Below, one piece after another: positions 55,336 through 63,861 of a stretch of 64,000 nt of DNA; positions within the stretch are counted from its first letter, which is position 1, and every line of letters begins with the position of its first letter. A model generated the notes under the pieces. That model was not told the DNA's origin. It searched no databases and saw only the letters and a program-made list of their open reading frames with translations. Origin of the DNA: Sorangium cellulosum (GTDB lineage: Bacteria; Myxococcota_A; Polyangia; Polyangiales; Polyangiaceae). The stretch is from NCBI RefSeq assembly GCF_004135735.1, contig NZ_CP012670.1, positions 10,301,501-10,365,500 of the forward strand, read 5' to 3'. The translations under genes were made by a program, and so were the position numbers.

Positions 55336-57564
55336 ATGCGCCTTACACGGTATGCGACATGGATCATGGCGGCGGCGGTCGTCCTCGCGCCGGCCGCTTG
55401 CGGGGACGATTCGTCGAACGAGCCGACCAGCTCATCGACGGGGACGGGCACCGGCCCCGGCAGCGGCACGGGCGGCAGCGGCGCCGGTGGCAGCGGTGAA
55501 GGCGGCGAGGATGGCGGCACGGGCGGCAGCGGCACGGGCGGCGAAAATGGCGGCACGGGCGGCAGCGGCACGGGCGGCAGCGGCACGGGCGGCAGCGGCA
55601 CGGGCGGCGCCGGCGGCGGCGAGGACAGCGCGGGGCTCCTGCCCTGCGACGCCGGCTGGCCCGAGGTGCACAGCGAGCTCGCGCAGGATCCGGAGATCGA
55701 GGCGGCCGTGGCCGAGCTCGTCGGCCGGATGACCGTGCAAGAGAAGGTCGGCCAGATGATCCAGGCCGAGATCAACGAGATCTCGCCGGACGAGGTCCGG
55801 CAGTACAACATCGGCTCCGTGCTGAACGGCGGCGGCTCCTGGCCGAGCAGGAGCAAGAACGCGTCGGCGGGGGACTGGGTCACGCTCGCCGACGCCTTTT
55901 ACAAGGCCTCGGTGGACAAGACCGGCGGGCGCGCGGGCATCCCGATCATCTGGGGCATCGACGCGGTGCACGGGAACAACAATGTCCGCGGCGCCACGCT
56001 CTTCCCGCACAACATCGGCCTCGGCGCCGCGAACGATCCGGAGCTGCTCGAGCGGATCGGCGCGGCCACGGCGAAGGAGGTCGCGGCGACCGGGCTCGAC
56101 TGGACCTTCGCGCCGACCCTCGCGACCGTCCGCGACGACCGGTGGGGCCGCACCTACGAGGCCTTCTCCGAAGATCCGGAGATCGTGAACGCCTACGCGG
56201 GCCGGATCGTGAAGGGCATCCAGGGCAATCCGAAGGGCGGGAGCCTCTTCGGCCCCGCGAACGTCATCGCGACCGCCAAGCACTTCATCGGCGACGGCGG
56301 CACCGACAAGGGCGACGATCAGGGCAATAACCTCGCCTCCGACACCGAGCTGTGCACCCTCCACGCGCAGGGCTACCTGTCGGCCATCCCCGCGGGCGTG
56401 CAGACGGTCATGGCGTCCTACAACAGCATCCGCGGCACGAAGATGCACGGGAACGGCGACCTGCTCACCAAGGTGCTCAAGGACAAGTTCCACTTCGACG
56501 GCTTCGTCATCGGCGACTGGAACGGCCACGGCCAGGTGCCCGGGTGCACGAACGACTCGTGCGCCGCCGCGTTCAACGCGGGCATCGACATGATGATGGT
56601 CCCCACCGACTGGAAGGCGTTCTACCAGAACACGCTCTCCCAGGTGCAGGGCGGCCAGATCTCGGAGGCGCGCGTCAACGACGCCGTGACGAGGATCCTG
56701 CGCGTCAAGATGCGGGCGGGGCTCCTCGGCCCGCGGACGACGAAGGGCGCGCCGTCGGAGCGGATGTTCGCGGGGCAGCAGGGCGCGCTCGGCGCCGCGG
56801 AGCACAAGGAGATCGCGCGCGAGGCGGTCCGGAAGTCGCTCGTCCTCCTCAAGAACCGAGATGGGGCGCTGCCGCTCAGCAAGTCCTCCAACGTGCTCGT
56901 CGCGGGCAAGTCCGCGAACAGCATCCCGAACCAGTGCGGCGGGTGGTCGCGGACGTGGCAGGGCACCGACGTCGACAACTCCGACTTCCCGGGCGCGACG
57001 TCGATCTACGCCGGGATCGAGGAGCTCGTGAAGGGCGGCGGCGGCCAGGTGACCCTGAGCGAGGACGGCAGCCGCGCGTCGGGGAGCTTCGACGCGGCCA
57101 TCGTGGTGATCGGGGAGACGCCGTATGCCGAGATGTACGGCGACATCCAGCTCCAGGACGACGGCACCGCGCCGCACGCGAAGACGCTGGAGCACGCGGC
57201 CTTCCGCCCCGAGGACGCGCAGGTCCTCCGGACCATCCGCGCGGCCGCGCCGGATCTGCCGATCGTGACCGTCTTCCTGTCGGGGCGGCCGCTCTACGTG
57301 AACAAGGAGCTGAACCTCTCCGACGCCTTCGTGGCGGCGTGGCTGCCGGGCACGGAGGGCGGCGGCGTGGCGGACGTGCTGTTCGGCGACGAGGAGTTCC
57401 AGGGCAAGCTGTCGTTCTCGTGGCCGGCGAGCGACTGCCAGACCACGGTCAACCGCGGAGACGGTCAGAAGCCGCTGTTCCCCTACGGCTTCGGCTTGAA
57501 GACGACGGACCAGGACACGCTCGGGGATCTCCCCGAGGAGTCGACGGCCGGCGGCTGCCGCTGA
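55336..57564 (+). CDS. Glycoside hydrolase family 3 beta-glucosidase, lipoprotein
   Basis: A 742-residue GH3 enzyme that likely cleaves terminal beta-glucose residues from oligosaccharides. The signal ends in VLAPAAC, followed by a Ser/Gly/Thr-rich linker with repeated GTGGSG to about residue 95. The (beta/alpha)8 domain has IPIIWGIDAVHGNNNV, GRTYEAFSEDPE, ATAKHFIGDGGT and the nucleophile in GFVIGDWNG (Asp about 394). The C-terminal sandwich domain follows (SLVLLKNRDGALPL, WSRTWQGTD, AWLPGTEGGGVADVLFG, FPYGFGL). All motifs are intact. It starts after GGGGAGCTCCTT. The organism is presumably saprophytic, consistent with cellulose or glucan use. Confidence 0.95.
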   Translation: MRLTRYATWIMAAAVVLAPAACGDDSSNEPTSSSTGTGTGPGSGTGGSGAGGSGEGGEDGGTGGSGTGGENGGTGGSGTGGSGTGGSGTGGAGGGEDSAGLLPCDAGWPEVHSELAQDPEIEAAVAELVGRMTVQEKVGQMIQAEINEISPDEVRQYNIGSVLNGGGSWPSRSKNASAGDWVTLADAFYKASVDKTGGRAGIPIIWGIDAVHGNNNVRGATLFPHNIGLGAANDPELLERIGAATAKEVAATGLDWTFAPTLATVRDDRWGRTYEAFSEDPEIVNAYAGRIVKGIQGNPKGGSLFGPANVIATAKHFIGDGGTDKGDDQGNNLASDTELCTLHAQGYLSAIPAGVQTVMASYNSIRGTKMHGNGDLLTKVLKDKFHFDGFVIGDWNGHGQVPGCTNDSCAAAFNAGIDMMMVPTDWKAFYQNTLSQVQGGQISEARVNDAVTRILRVKMRAGLLGPRTTKGAPSERMFAGQQGALGAAEHKEIAREAVRKSLVLLKNRDGALPLSKSSNVLVAGKSANSIPNQCGGWSRTWQGTDVDNSDFPGATSIYAGIEELVKGGGGQVTLSEDGSRASGSFDAAIVVIGETPYAEMYGDIQLQDDGTAPHAKTLEHAAFRPEDAQVLRTIRAAAPDLPIVTVFLSGRPLYVNKELNLSDAFVAAWLPGTEGGGVADVLFGDEEFQGKLSFSWPASDCQTTVNRGDGQKPLFPYGFGLKTTDQDTLGDLPEESTAGGCR

Positions 57565-57623
57565 TCGCGGCCGCCGCGCCGCCGCGAGGCGAGCGGCGTC
57601 CCGGCCTGACCAGCCGAGGAGAG

Positions 57624-57653
57624 GATCCAGCTCGTCGCGTGACGAGCTGGATC
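57624..57653. terminator. Hairpin between convergent genes
   Basis: A perfect 13-bp inverted repeat GATCCAGCTCGTC / GACGAGCTGGATC with a 4-base loop, between the GH3 stop and the opposing gene. There is no T-run on either side. Probable bidirectional terminator. Confidence 0.65.
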
Positions 57654-57680
57654 TCCGCCATCTCCCCCCCCGCGTCCTCT

Positions 57681-58481
57681 CTACTTCTCGAAGACGGTGA
57701 TCGCGCTGGGGTAGTCGATCGCCCCGCTCGGGAACCCGCCGGTCGTGTCGCGCGGCCGGTCGTGGCAGTGCGGGAAGCTGCCGTCCGAGCGCGGCGCGTC
57801 GCAAGCGGCGCTGCACGAGCCGACGACCGTCACGACGCAGTCGTCCAGCGAGGGCCCGCACACCCGCTCCAGCGAGACCTGCTCGGGCGATAGGCAGGCG
57901 CGGTAGACGGGCGGGTCAGCGAAGATGTCGCCGTAGTAAGCCCCTTCGCGGACCGTGTACTCGGCCTGCTCCGTCGCGCCGGCGTACAGCTCGCTCTTGC
58001 CCCCTCGAAGCGACAAGGGAACCGGAGTCCCGAGGTAATTGAGCCTCGCGAGGACGCACGCCGACACCCAGCCCTTGCACGCCTCGTCGCAGGTGCCGCC
58101 GGTCTCGCCCCACCCCCCGTGGAGGCCCAGTCCGCCGTCGAAGCCGTACGAGACGCCATCCACGTTGACGTCGAGGTGCGCCCCTCCAGGCAAGGCGCAG
58201 CTCACGATGTACTTGAACACCTCGCGCGAGAGCGGATCCCTGAGCGCGTCGATCATCGTCGCGTTCGACGCGATCGCGGTCTCCGTCAGCGCGCTCGACA
58301 GGAGCGCGTTGGATGTGAGCGCGTTGGATGTGAGCGCGTTGGATGTGAGCGCGTTCGAGCCGAGAGCAGGCTGATCGACCTCGCCGACATCATCGGATTC
58401 CAGCCCCTGCACGCCCACGCAGGCCACCTGCGACGCCAAAAGGATACTAGGCCACAGGACCGAGACGATTCGAAGATCCAT
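57681..58481 (-). CDS. Exported protein with SNALTSNAL repeats
   Basis: A 266-residue exported protein. Signal ISILLASQVAC-like (SVLWPSILLASQVAC) is followed by repeated SNALTSNALTSNAL units (about five), a myxobacterial peculiarity of unknown meaning. The mature domain is rich in cysteine (CDEACKGWVSACVLARLNYLG, RACLSPEQVSLERVCGPS, CSAACDAPRSDG), with disulphide-like spacing. It has GGLGLHGGWGETGGTCDEAC and ends SGAIDYPSAITVFEK. I do not recognise a biochemical activity. ATG at 58481 is preceded by GGGGGACAATTC. An upstream start at 58556 would lengthen it without a signal. Confidence 0.75.
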   Translation of the reverse strand: MDLRIVSVLWPSILLASQVACVGVQGLESDDVGEVDQPALGSNALTSNALTSNALTSNALLSSALTETAIASNATMIDALRDPLSREVFKYIVSCALPGGAHLDVNVDGVSYGFDGGLGLHGGWGETGGTCDEACKGWVSACVLARLNYLGTPVPLSLRGGKSELYAGATEQAEYTVREGAYYGDIFADPPVYRACLSPEQVSLERVCGPSLDDCVVTVVGSCSAACDAPRSDGSFPHCHDRPRDTTGGFPSGAIDYPSAITVFEK

Positions 58482-58766
58482 GAATTGTCCCCCTCGGGAG
58501 TCATGGTATTTCCTGGACACCTGGCATGAAACCGACGTGTTGAAGGATTGGCGCATCCGGCCTTGCTTGGATTGGACACCAGGGCGCGCCTGAGTCGGAT
58601 CGGAGTCCAGCGTTGTCGCGGTGGAACGTGCGTCCGGCGGCGCACATGCGGAGTCGAACGTCGGAGGAGCTGTGTGCTGTCCTTTCGCGCGGGACGCCGG
58701 ATGATCCTGCCGGGACGCCGCGCCCGCGGGGGAGCGGCGCGCTGGGGAGCGCTGTGCGCCCCGCCG

Positions 58767-59741
58767 TCAGCGCGTCGTGAGGACCACCTTGCCCGTCGTG
58801 GCGCGCGAGGCGACGGCCGCCATCGCGGCCCTCGCGTCGGCCATCGGCCGCGCGGCGGAGAGGAGCGGCTTGATCGCTCCCCGGGCGTAAAGCGCGTAGA
58901 GCTCGTCCTGCGCCCTGCGCGTCAGGGTGGGTTCGTTGCGGCTGTAGGTGCCCCAGTAGACGCCGATCACGGTGTAATTCTTGACGAGCAGGTGATTGGC
59001 GCGCGCCGCAGGAATGCGGCCGGAGGCGAAGCCGATCACCAGGATACGGCCCTCGAACGCGACGCACCGCGTGGACCGGTCGAAGACGTCGCCGCCCACC
59101 GGGTCGAAGACGATATCGGCCCCCCGGCCCGACGTCCGGTCCTTGACGATCGCGACGAAGTCCTCGCGGAGGTAATCGATGGCGACGTCCGCCCCGAGCG
59201 CGCGGCATACCGCCGCCTTCTCCTCGCCGCCGGCGGTGGCGAGGACGGTCGCGCCAGCGGCCTTGGCGAGCTGGATGGCCGCGCTGCCGACGCCGCCCGC
59301 GCCGGCGTGCACGAGGACGGTGTCGCCCGGCCGGAGGCCGGCGCGCCTGTGCAGCGCGAGATAGCCTGTCTGGTAGGTGATCGTCAGCGCCGCGGCGTCC
59401 TCGAACGGCATGCCGTGGGGGAGCGCGTAGGTCGTGCGCGGACCCGCGATGACGTGCGTCGCGTAACCGCCCGCGCCGGGCAGCGTGGCGGCCACGCGGG
59501 CGCCCGGCGGCAACGACGGCTCGCGGCTCTCGATGACGACGCCGGCGACCTCGAAGCCGGGGGTGAACGGCGGTGTCGGCTTGACCTGGTGCGCGCCTGC
59601 CGTGAACAGCACATCGGGGAAGTTGATCGCCGCGGCCGCGACCTCGATGCGGACCTGGCCGTCGGCGAGCGGGGGATCGTCCACCTGTTCCCAGGCAAGG
59701 ATCTCGGGGGAGCCGAAGGTGTGTGCGCGCCAGGCGTGCAT
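58767..59741 (-). CDS. NADPH:quinone oxidoreductase (zinc-free MDR family)
   Basis: A 324-residue medium-chain dehydrogenase/reductase of the quinone oxidoreductase type. Catalytic-domain start MHAWRAHTFGSPEIL and PPLADGQVRIEVAAAAINFPDVL, then FTPGFEVAGVV and PPGARVAATLPG. The nucleotide-binding domain has VLVHAGAGGVGSAAIQLAKAAGATVLAT, with YLREDFVAIV and GADIVFDPVGGDVFDRS. It lacks the structural zinc cysteines, as expected for QOR. It probably reduces quinones or unsaturated carbonyls with NADPH. A TAAGGT hexamer 9 bases before the ATG suggests a leaderless message. Confidence 0.92.
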   Translation of the reverse strand: MHAWRAHTFGSPEILAWEQVDDPPLADGQVRIEVAAAAINFPDVLFTAGAHQVKPTPPFTPGFEVAGVVIESREPSLPPGARVAATLPGAGGYATHVIAGPRTTYALPHGMPFEDAAALTITYQTGYLALHRRAGLRPGDTVLVHAGAGGVGSAAIQLAKAAGATVLATAGGEEKAAVCRALGADVAIDYLREDFVAIVKDRTSGRGADIVFDPVGGDVFDRSTRCVAFEGRILVIGFASGRIPAARANHLLVKNYTVIGVYWGTYSRNEPTLTRRAQDELYALYARGAIKPLLSAARPMADARAAMAAVASRATTGKVVLTTR

Positions 59742-59750
59742 GGTGCGCGG

Positions 59751-59756
59751 ACCTTA
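59751..59756 (-). promoter_or_regulatory. Putative -10 (TAAGGT) of a leaderless promoter
   Basis: TAAGGT on the minus strand, ending 9 bases before the quinone oxidoreductase ATG. It has the same spacing as the hexamers before uup and ffh. Confidence 0.38.
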
Positions 59757-59782
59757 GCAGACCCGCTGCGGCCGGCCTCCTG

Positions 59783-59860
59783 CGGGGGGTGCAGCTCCTC
59801 CCGCAGGGGGCCGGGTGGTGCGGCCCTTTGGGCGCTCACCTCCGGGGCCGGGCCGCTCCG
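59783..59860. repeat. Half copy of the dispersed inverted-repeat element
   Basis: CTCCCGCAGGGGGCCGGG, GGTGGTGCGGCC, then GGGCGCTCACCTCCGGGGC, matching one arm and flank of the inverted repeat at 50724-50837 with differences in the centre. Only one orientation is present here. Confidence 0.6.
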
Positions 59861-59864
59861 GGCC

Positions 59865-60536
59865 TCACGGGAGGACGATCTGGATCCCCAGCTTCGCCGT
59901 CACGGAGCCCTGCGCCCCTCCGTCGAACGTCACCACGACATCGTAGCTCCCCGGCGCGAACGCCGCGCCCTCGGGGTTGCCCGTGTCCGACGGGCCATCC
60001 CACTGCCGCCCCGACCAGCGGATCGTGTCGGTGGCCACCGTCGCGTCGACCTCCACGGTCGTCGCCTCGTCGGGAGCGCAGCAGCCCACGTCGCACAGGC
60101 AGTAGCGCTGCGGCTCGCCGTCCACCGACGTGCCGCTGATCTGGTAGGAGACGAACGAGAGCGGATCCGAGCTCGGCTTGGTGCAGCGCCCGCAGCCGGT
60201 CGAGGCCGCGATGTCGATCGGGGGGACGCTCGCGTCGGTCGTGACCTCGTAGACGAACTCCGCGTGCTCTCCCATGAAGTAGACGCACCGGCTCGACGTG
60301 ATCGACAGCTTCACGCCCGGGATCGTGCCCTCCACGTCGCGCACCGCGCACGGGCCGCCCGCGGACGTCACCCGGCCGCCGCCGTCTCCCCCGCCGCCGT
60401 CGCTCTCGTCGCTGCCGCCGCCGCCGTCGCTGGCGCCGCCGCCGTCTCCGCCGCCTCCATGGATGCTGCTACATCCGATCAGGCAGGCACCGAGCAGCAG
60501 GGCTGCTGTCAACGCTCGAAGCTCATCACTCGCCAT
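59865..60536 (-). CDS. Predicted lipoprotein with a Gly/Asp linker
   Basis: A 223-residue protein: signal (LTAALLLGACLIGC) ending in a lipobox, a linker of GGGGDGGGASDGGGG type to residue 53, then a beta-rich domain (VEGTIPGVKLSITSSRCVYFMGEHAEFVYEV, SFVSYQISGTSVDGEPQRY, GSYDVVVTFDGGAQGSVTAKLGIQIVLP). Several cysteines cluster (GCGRC, CLCDVGCC). The fold suggests an immunoglobulin-like or other beta sandwich; no family is recognised. The ATG at 60536 follows GAGGTGATGAG-like sequence. Confidence 0.68.
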   Translation of the reverse strand: MASDELRALTAALLLGACLIGCSSIHGGGGDGGGASDGGGGSDESDGGGGDGGGRVTSAGGPCAVRDVEGTIPGVKLSITSSRCVYFMGEHAEFVYEVTTDASVPPIDIAASTGCGRCTKPSSDPLSFVSYQISGTSVDGEPQRYCLCDVGCCAPDEATTVEVDATVATDTIRWSGRQWDGPSDTGNPEGAAFAPGSYDVVVTFDGGAQGSVTAKLGIQIVLP

Positions 60537-60698
60537 CTCATCACCTCTTCCATCGATCTCGCAACACGCGATCCCCCGGGGTGCGCACGACGGGCAGCAA
60601 GGAAGATGCCTTTGAGAAGGGCGCAGAATTCATGCAGGAGCGCGTCCGGTTCGAGTCACATCGGACCGTCGTTTGTGCCAACTTGAGCCGCGCCGCGG

Positions 60699-61760
60699 TC
60701 ACTCGACCTCCGGGTGCCAGCACGCCACGCGGTGGCCGCTCCCCGGGACGAGCTCCTCGAGCGGCGGGATCTCGGCGTCGCACTTGCCCTCCTCCGCCTT
60801 CCGGCAGCGCGGGTGGAACACGCACCCCTCGGGCGGGTTGATCGCGCTCGCCGGCGCGCCGGGGAGCAGGCGCCGCGCCTTGCCGCCGCGGTCGAGCGAC
60901 GGCATCGCGTCGAACAGCGCGCGCGTGTACGGGTGGTGCCGCCGCTCGGTCACGTCGCTGGCCGGGCCGATCTCCACGATCCGGCCGAGGTACATGACCG
61001 CGACGCGGTGGCTCACGTGCTCGACCACGCGGAGGTCGTGCGAGATGAACAAAAGGCCGAGCGAGAGCTCGTCCTGGAGCTCCTCGAGCAGGTTGATGAT
61101 CTGGGCCTGGACCGAGAGGTCGAGCGCGCTCACCGGCTCGTCGCAGACGAGGAAATCCGGGCGCACGGCGAGCGCCCGCGCGATGGCGATCCGCTGCCGC
61201 TGCCCGCCGGAGAGCTCGTGGGGGAAGCGCGCCATCATGTCCGGCCGCAGCCCGACCTTCTGGAGCACGCCCTCGACCATCGCGGTCTCCTCGTCCCGGG
61301 TCCGCGCGAGGCGGTGGATCACGATGCCCTCGCCCACGATCTCGCGCACCGTCATCCGCGGGTTGAGCGAGCCGTAGGGGTCCTGGAAGACGATCTGCAT
61401 GCGCCGGCGCATCGCCCGGAGCGCGCGATCGGACAGGGCCGTGAGCTCGGTGCCGTCGAAGAGGACGCGGCCGACCGTGGGCTCGATGAGCCGGATCGCC
61501 GCGCGCCCGAGCGTGCTCTTGCCCGAGCCCGACTCGCCGACCAGGCCGAGCGTCTCGCCGCGGTCGACGTGGAACGTCACCCCGTCGACGGCCTGCACGA
61601 ACGACGGCTTCGCGAACGGGCCGCGCTGCACCGGGTACAGCTTCGAGAGCCCCTCCACCTGGAGGAGCGGACGCGCGCCCCGGGCGCCCTCGGCGCGGGC
61701 CGCCGGGGCGCCCGGCCTGTCGCCCTCCGGCGGCCGCGGGGAGCCGGCGTCGCGCGTCAC
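60699..61760 (-). CDS. Oligopeptide/dipeptide ABC transporter ATPase (DppF/OppF type)
   Basis: A 353-residue ABC ATPase of the Dpp/Opp system. Walker A GESGSGKSTLGR, Q-loop FQDPYGSLNPRMTV, signature LSGGQRQRIAIARALA, Walker B DFLVCDEPVSALDLSVQ and H-loop LLFISHDLRVVEHVS. The C-terminal oligopeptide-transporter extension is present (NPPEGCVFHPRCRKAEEGKCD, and ACWHPE), four cysteines that can bind an iron-sulphur cluster in some relatives. The start is GTG at 61760, overlapping the partner ATPase stop by GTGA. Together they would energise uptake of di- or oligopeptides (or nickel/siderophores). No permease or binding protein is in the window. Confidence 0.93.
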   Translation of the reverse strand: MTRDAGSPRPPEGDRPGAPAARAEGARGARPLLQVEGLSKLYPVQRGPFAKPSFVQAVDGVTFHVDRGETLGLVGESGSGKSTLGRAAIRLIEPTVGRVLFDGTELTALSDRALRAMRRRMQIVFQDPYGSLNPRMTVREIVGEGIVIHRLARTRDEETAMVEGVLQKVGLRPDMMARFPHELSGGQRQRIAIARALAVRPDFLVCDEPVSALDLSVQAQIINLLEELQDELSLGLLFISHDLRVVEHVSHRVAVMYLGRIVEIGPASDVTERRHHPYTRALFDAMPSLDRGGKARRLLPGAPASAINPPEGCVFHPRCRKAEEGKCDAEIPPLEELVPGSGHRVACWHPEVE

Positions 61761-63067
61761 GCGGCGCCTCCTTCGCCGGCGCGCCCGGCGCCCGCGTCCG
61801 CGAGGAGGAAGCAGCGGGCCGCGTGCTGCCCCGCGCCCGGCGGGACGGCGTACAGCGCCGGGGCCTCGGCGCGGCAGCGCGCGAACACCGCGTCGCAGCG
61901 GTCGTGGAAGCGACACCCGGGCGGGAGATCGCGCAGATCCGGCGGCCCGCCCGGGATGGTCGGCAGGCGCCGCGCCCTCTGGCCGCGCACCCGGTGCGGG
62001 CGGTGGCCGGGCGCCGGGACGCTCCGGAGCAGCGACCGCGTGTACGGGTGCGACGGCGCCGCGAGCACCTCTCGCGCCGGCCCCTGCTCCACGACCACGC
62101 CGGCGTAGAGGACCACGATCTCGTCCGCGAGCTCGCTCACCACGGCGAGGTCGTGCGCGATGAGCAGGAGGCTCATCGACGACTCGGCCTTGAGCCGGTC
62201 GAGCAGGTCGAGGATCTGCGCCTGCGTGGTCATGTCGAGCGCGGTGGTCGGCTCGTCGGCGATGAGGAGCGAGGGCCCCGGCGCGAGGGCCATCGCGATC
62301 ATCACGCGCTGGCGCATCCCGCCCGAGAGCTCGTGCGGGTAGCTGCTCGCGCGCTCCTCGGGCTCGGGGAAGCCGACCTTGCGCAGCAGGCTCACCGCGT
62401 AGAGCCGCGCGTCGCCGCGGGACATCGGCCGGTGCAGCCGGATCGCCTCGGCGATCTGGGCGCCGACCGTGTACACGGGGTTCAGCGAGGTCATCGGCTC
62501 CTGGAAGATCATCGCGATCTTGCCGCCGCGCACGGCGCGCATCTCGCGCTCGGGCAGCGCGAGGAGGTCCCGGTCCTCGAGCGCGATCGCGCCGCCGTCG
62601 ATCGACGCGTAGGGCGCGGGCAGGAGCCGCAGGATGCTGAGCGCGGTGACGGTCTTTCCGCTGCCCGACTCGCCCACGAGCGCCACCGTGCGCCCGCGCG
62701 GCACCGAGAACGAGACGCGGTCGAGGACGCGGCTGACGCGGCCGTCGGCGGTGAACGAGACGCGGAGGTCGCGCACCTGGAGCAGCGCGGGGGGCGGGGC
62801 GGACGCGGGCGTCGCGCGCGACGCTGGCGACGCCGGCGACGCGGTGGGCGCGCGCGTGGGGGGCATCGCGCTCGCGGCGGAGCGCCGGGTGACGGCGGGC
62901 TCGTCGTCGTGGCCGGCGCCGCGCGCGGTGGCGGCGCCGCGCGCGGCCGGGGGCTCGTCCGGCGCCGTGGGCCGAGCCCGGGCCGCGTCGGGGCGGACGA
63001 GCGGGAGCGGCATGGAGAGCCGCGCGTCGAGGTCGTCCTCCTCGTCGTCGTCCCGACCGCCGCTCAC
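61757..63067 (-). CDS. Oligopeptide/dipeptide ABC transporter ATPase (DppD/OppD type) with an N-terminal low-complexity extension
   Basis: A 436-residue ABC ATPase. Walker A GESGSGKTVTALSIL, FQEPMTSLNPVYTV, signature LSGGMRQRVMIAMALA, Walker B LLIADEPTTALDMT and H-loop LLLIAHDLAVVSEL. The C-terminal cysteine-containing segment (PPGCRFHDRCDAVFARC) marks the Dpp/Opp ATPase family. An extra 105-residue N-terminal Pro/Ala/Arg/Asp-rich extension (SGGRDDDEEDDLDARLSMP, TASPASPASRATPAS) is absent from normal family members. The start may really lie downstream, but the GTG at 63067 overlaps the preceding stop (GTGA), supporting coupling. It sits between the DNRLRE lipoprotein and the second ATPase in one operon. 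Confidence 0.9.
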   Translation of the reverse strand: MSGGRDDDEEDDLDARLSMPLPLVRPDAARARPTAPDEPPAARGAATARGAGHDDEPAVTRRSAASAMPPTRAPTASPASPASRATPASAPPPALLQVRDLRVSFTADGRVSRVLDRVSFSVPRGRTVALVGESGSGKTVTALSILRLLPAPYASIDGGAIALEDRDLLALPEREMRAVRGGKIAMIFQEPMTSLNPVYTVGAQIAEAIRLHRPMSRGDARLYAVSLLRKVGFPEPEERASSYPHELSGGMRQRVMIAMALAPGPSLLIADEPTTALDMTTQAQILDLLDRLKAESSMSLLLIAHDLAVVSELADEIVVLYAGVVVEQGPAREVLAAPSHPYTRSLLRSVPAPGHRPHRVRGQRARRLPTIPGGPPDLRDLPPGCRFHDRCDAVFARCRAEAPALYAVPPGAGQHAARCFLLADAGAGRAGEGGAA

Positions 63068-63756
63068 CGGACGTACACCTCGAGCTGCGGGCCGACGCCC
63101 TGGGAGAGACCCATGGTGTACGCTGCCCCGACGGCGTCGTTGCCCGGCGCGAGGATCGCGATGCCGTGGTCGTCCCTGCGCCGCTTGGCCCAGCCGCGCA
63201 CGAGCGACGTGACGTCGATCCGCAGCGGCGTCACGGGGCGGCGCGGCGCGATCGCCGCGGGCTCCGGGACGGACAGGCGGGGCTGCCGTCCCCACGTCGC
63301 CGTGGCCGAGCGCCACGGCTCGAGGATGCGCGCGACCTCCAGGGTGAGCGCGCGCCCCGCGGGCGGCGCGCCCGGGGCCGGCTGCAGCACCACGAAGGCG
63401 CTCGCGATCTCGGCGTCCTCGCCGAAGGGCGGCGTGAAGCGGAGCAGCAGGACGACGTCGCCGGTCGAGGCGCGCCCGAGGGCGGCGGCGTCGGGGACGG
63501 CGGGCGCGGCGTCGCCGTTCTGCTCGAGCACGGCCAGGTCCTCGGGCGGGAGCAGCATGCGGCGCGCGTCGAGGGGCGCCGGGAGGGCGTCGGCCGGCCG
63601 GCAGCGCCCCGCGACGCAGTAGCCGGCGCCGCAGACGCCGGCGCCCGCGCACACGCGCGGCGCGGGGGCGCCGCCGCAGCCCGTGAGCGGCGGCGCCGCG
63701 AGGAGCAGGGCCACGGGCGCGAGGGCGGCGAGCAGTCGCACGGCGGGGGCGACCAT
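63064..63756 (-). CDS. DNRLRE-domain lipoprotein
   Basis: A 230-residue exported protein. Signal VRLLAALAPVALLLAAPPL ending in TGC; a cysteine-rich segment (CAGAGVCGAGYCVAGRC) follows, then a DNRLRE domain (VVLLLRFTPPFGEDAEIASAFVVLQ, LEVARILEPWRSATATWGRQP and the terminal VTPLRIDVTSLVRGWAKRRRDDHGIAILA), a beta-sandwich typical of surface proteins. The stop overlaps the next ATPase start (GTGA). It leads an operon of two oligopeptide transport ATPases and may be the accessory binding component, although it lacks a solute-binding fold. Confidence 0.85.
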   Translation of the reverse strand: MVAPAVRLLAALAPVALLLAAPPLTGCGGAPAPRVCAGAGVCGAGYCVAGRCRPADALPAPLDARRMLLPPEDLAVLEQNGDAAPAVPDAAALGRASTGDVVLLLRFTPPFGEDAEIASAFVVLQPAPGAPPAGRALTLEVARILEPWRSATATWGRQPRLSVPEPAAIAPRRPVTPLRIDVTSLVRGWAKRRRDDHGIAILAPGNDAVGAAYTMGLSQGVGPQLEVYVR

Positions 63757-63861
63757 AGCAGAGCGCGGGCCCGCCGGCAGGGGCGGGGCGCGGTCGGCGT
63801 CGTGGGGCCGGGGTCGGATCGGCGTTGTGGGGCCGGGGCCGGTCTGGTGAGATGGGGCGCC

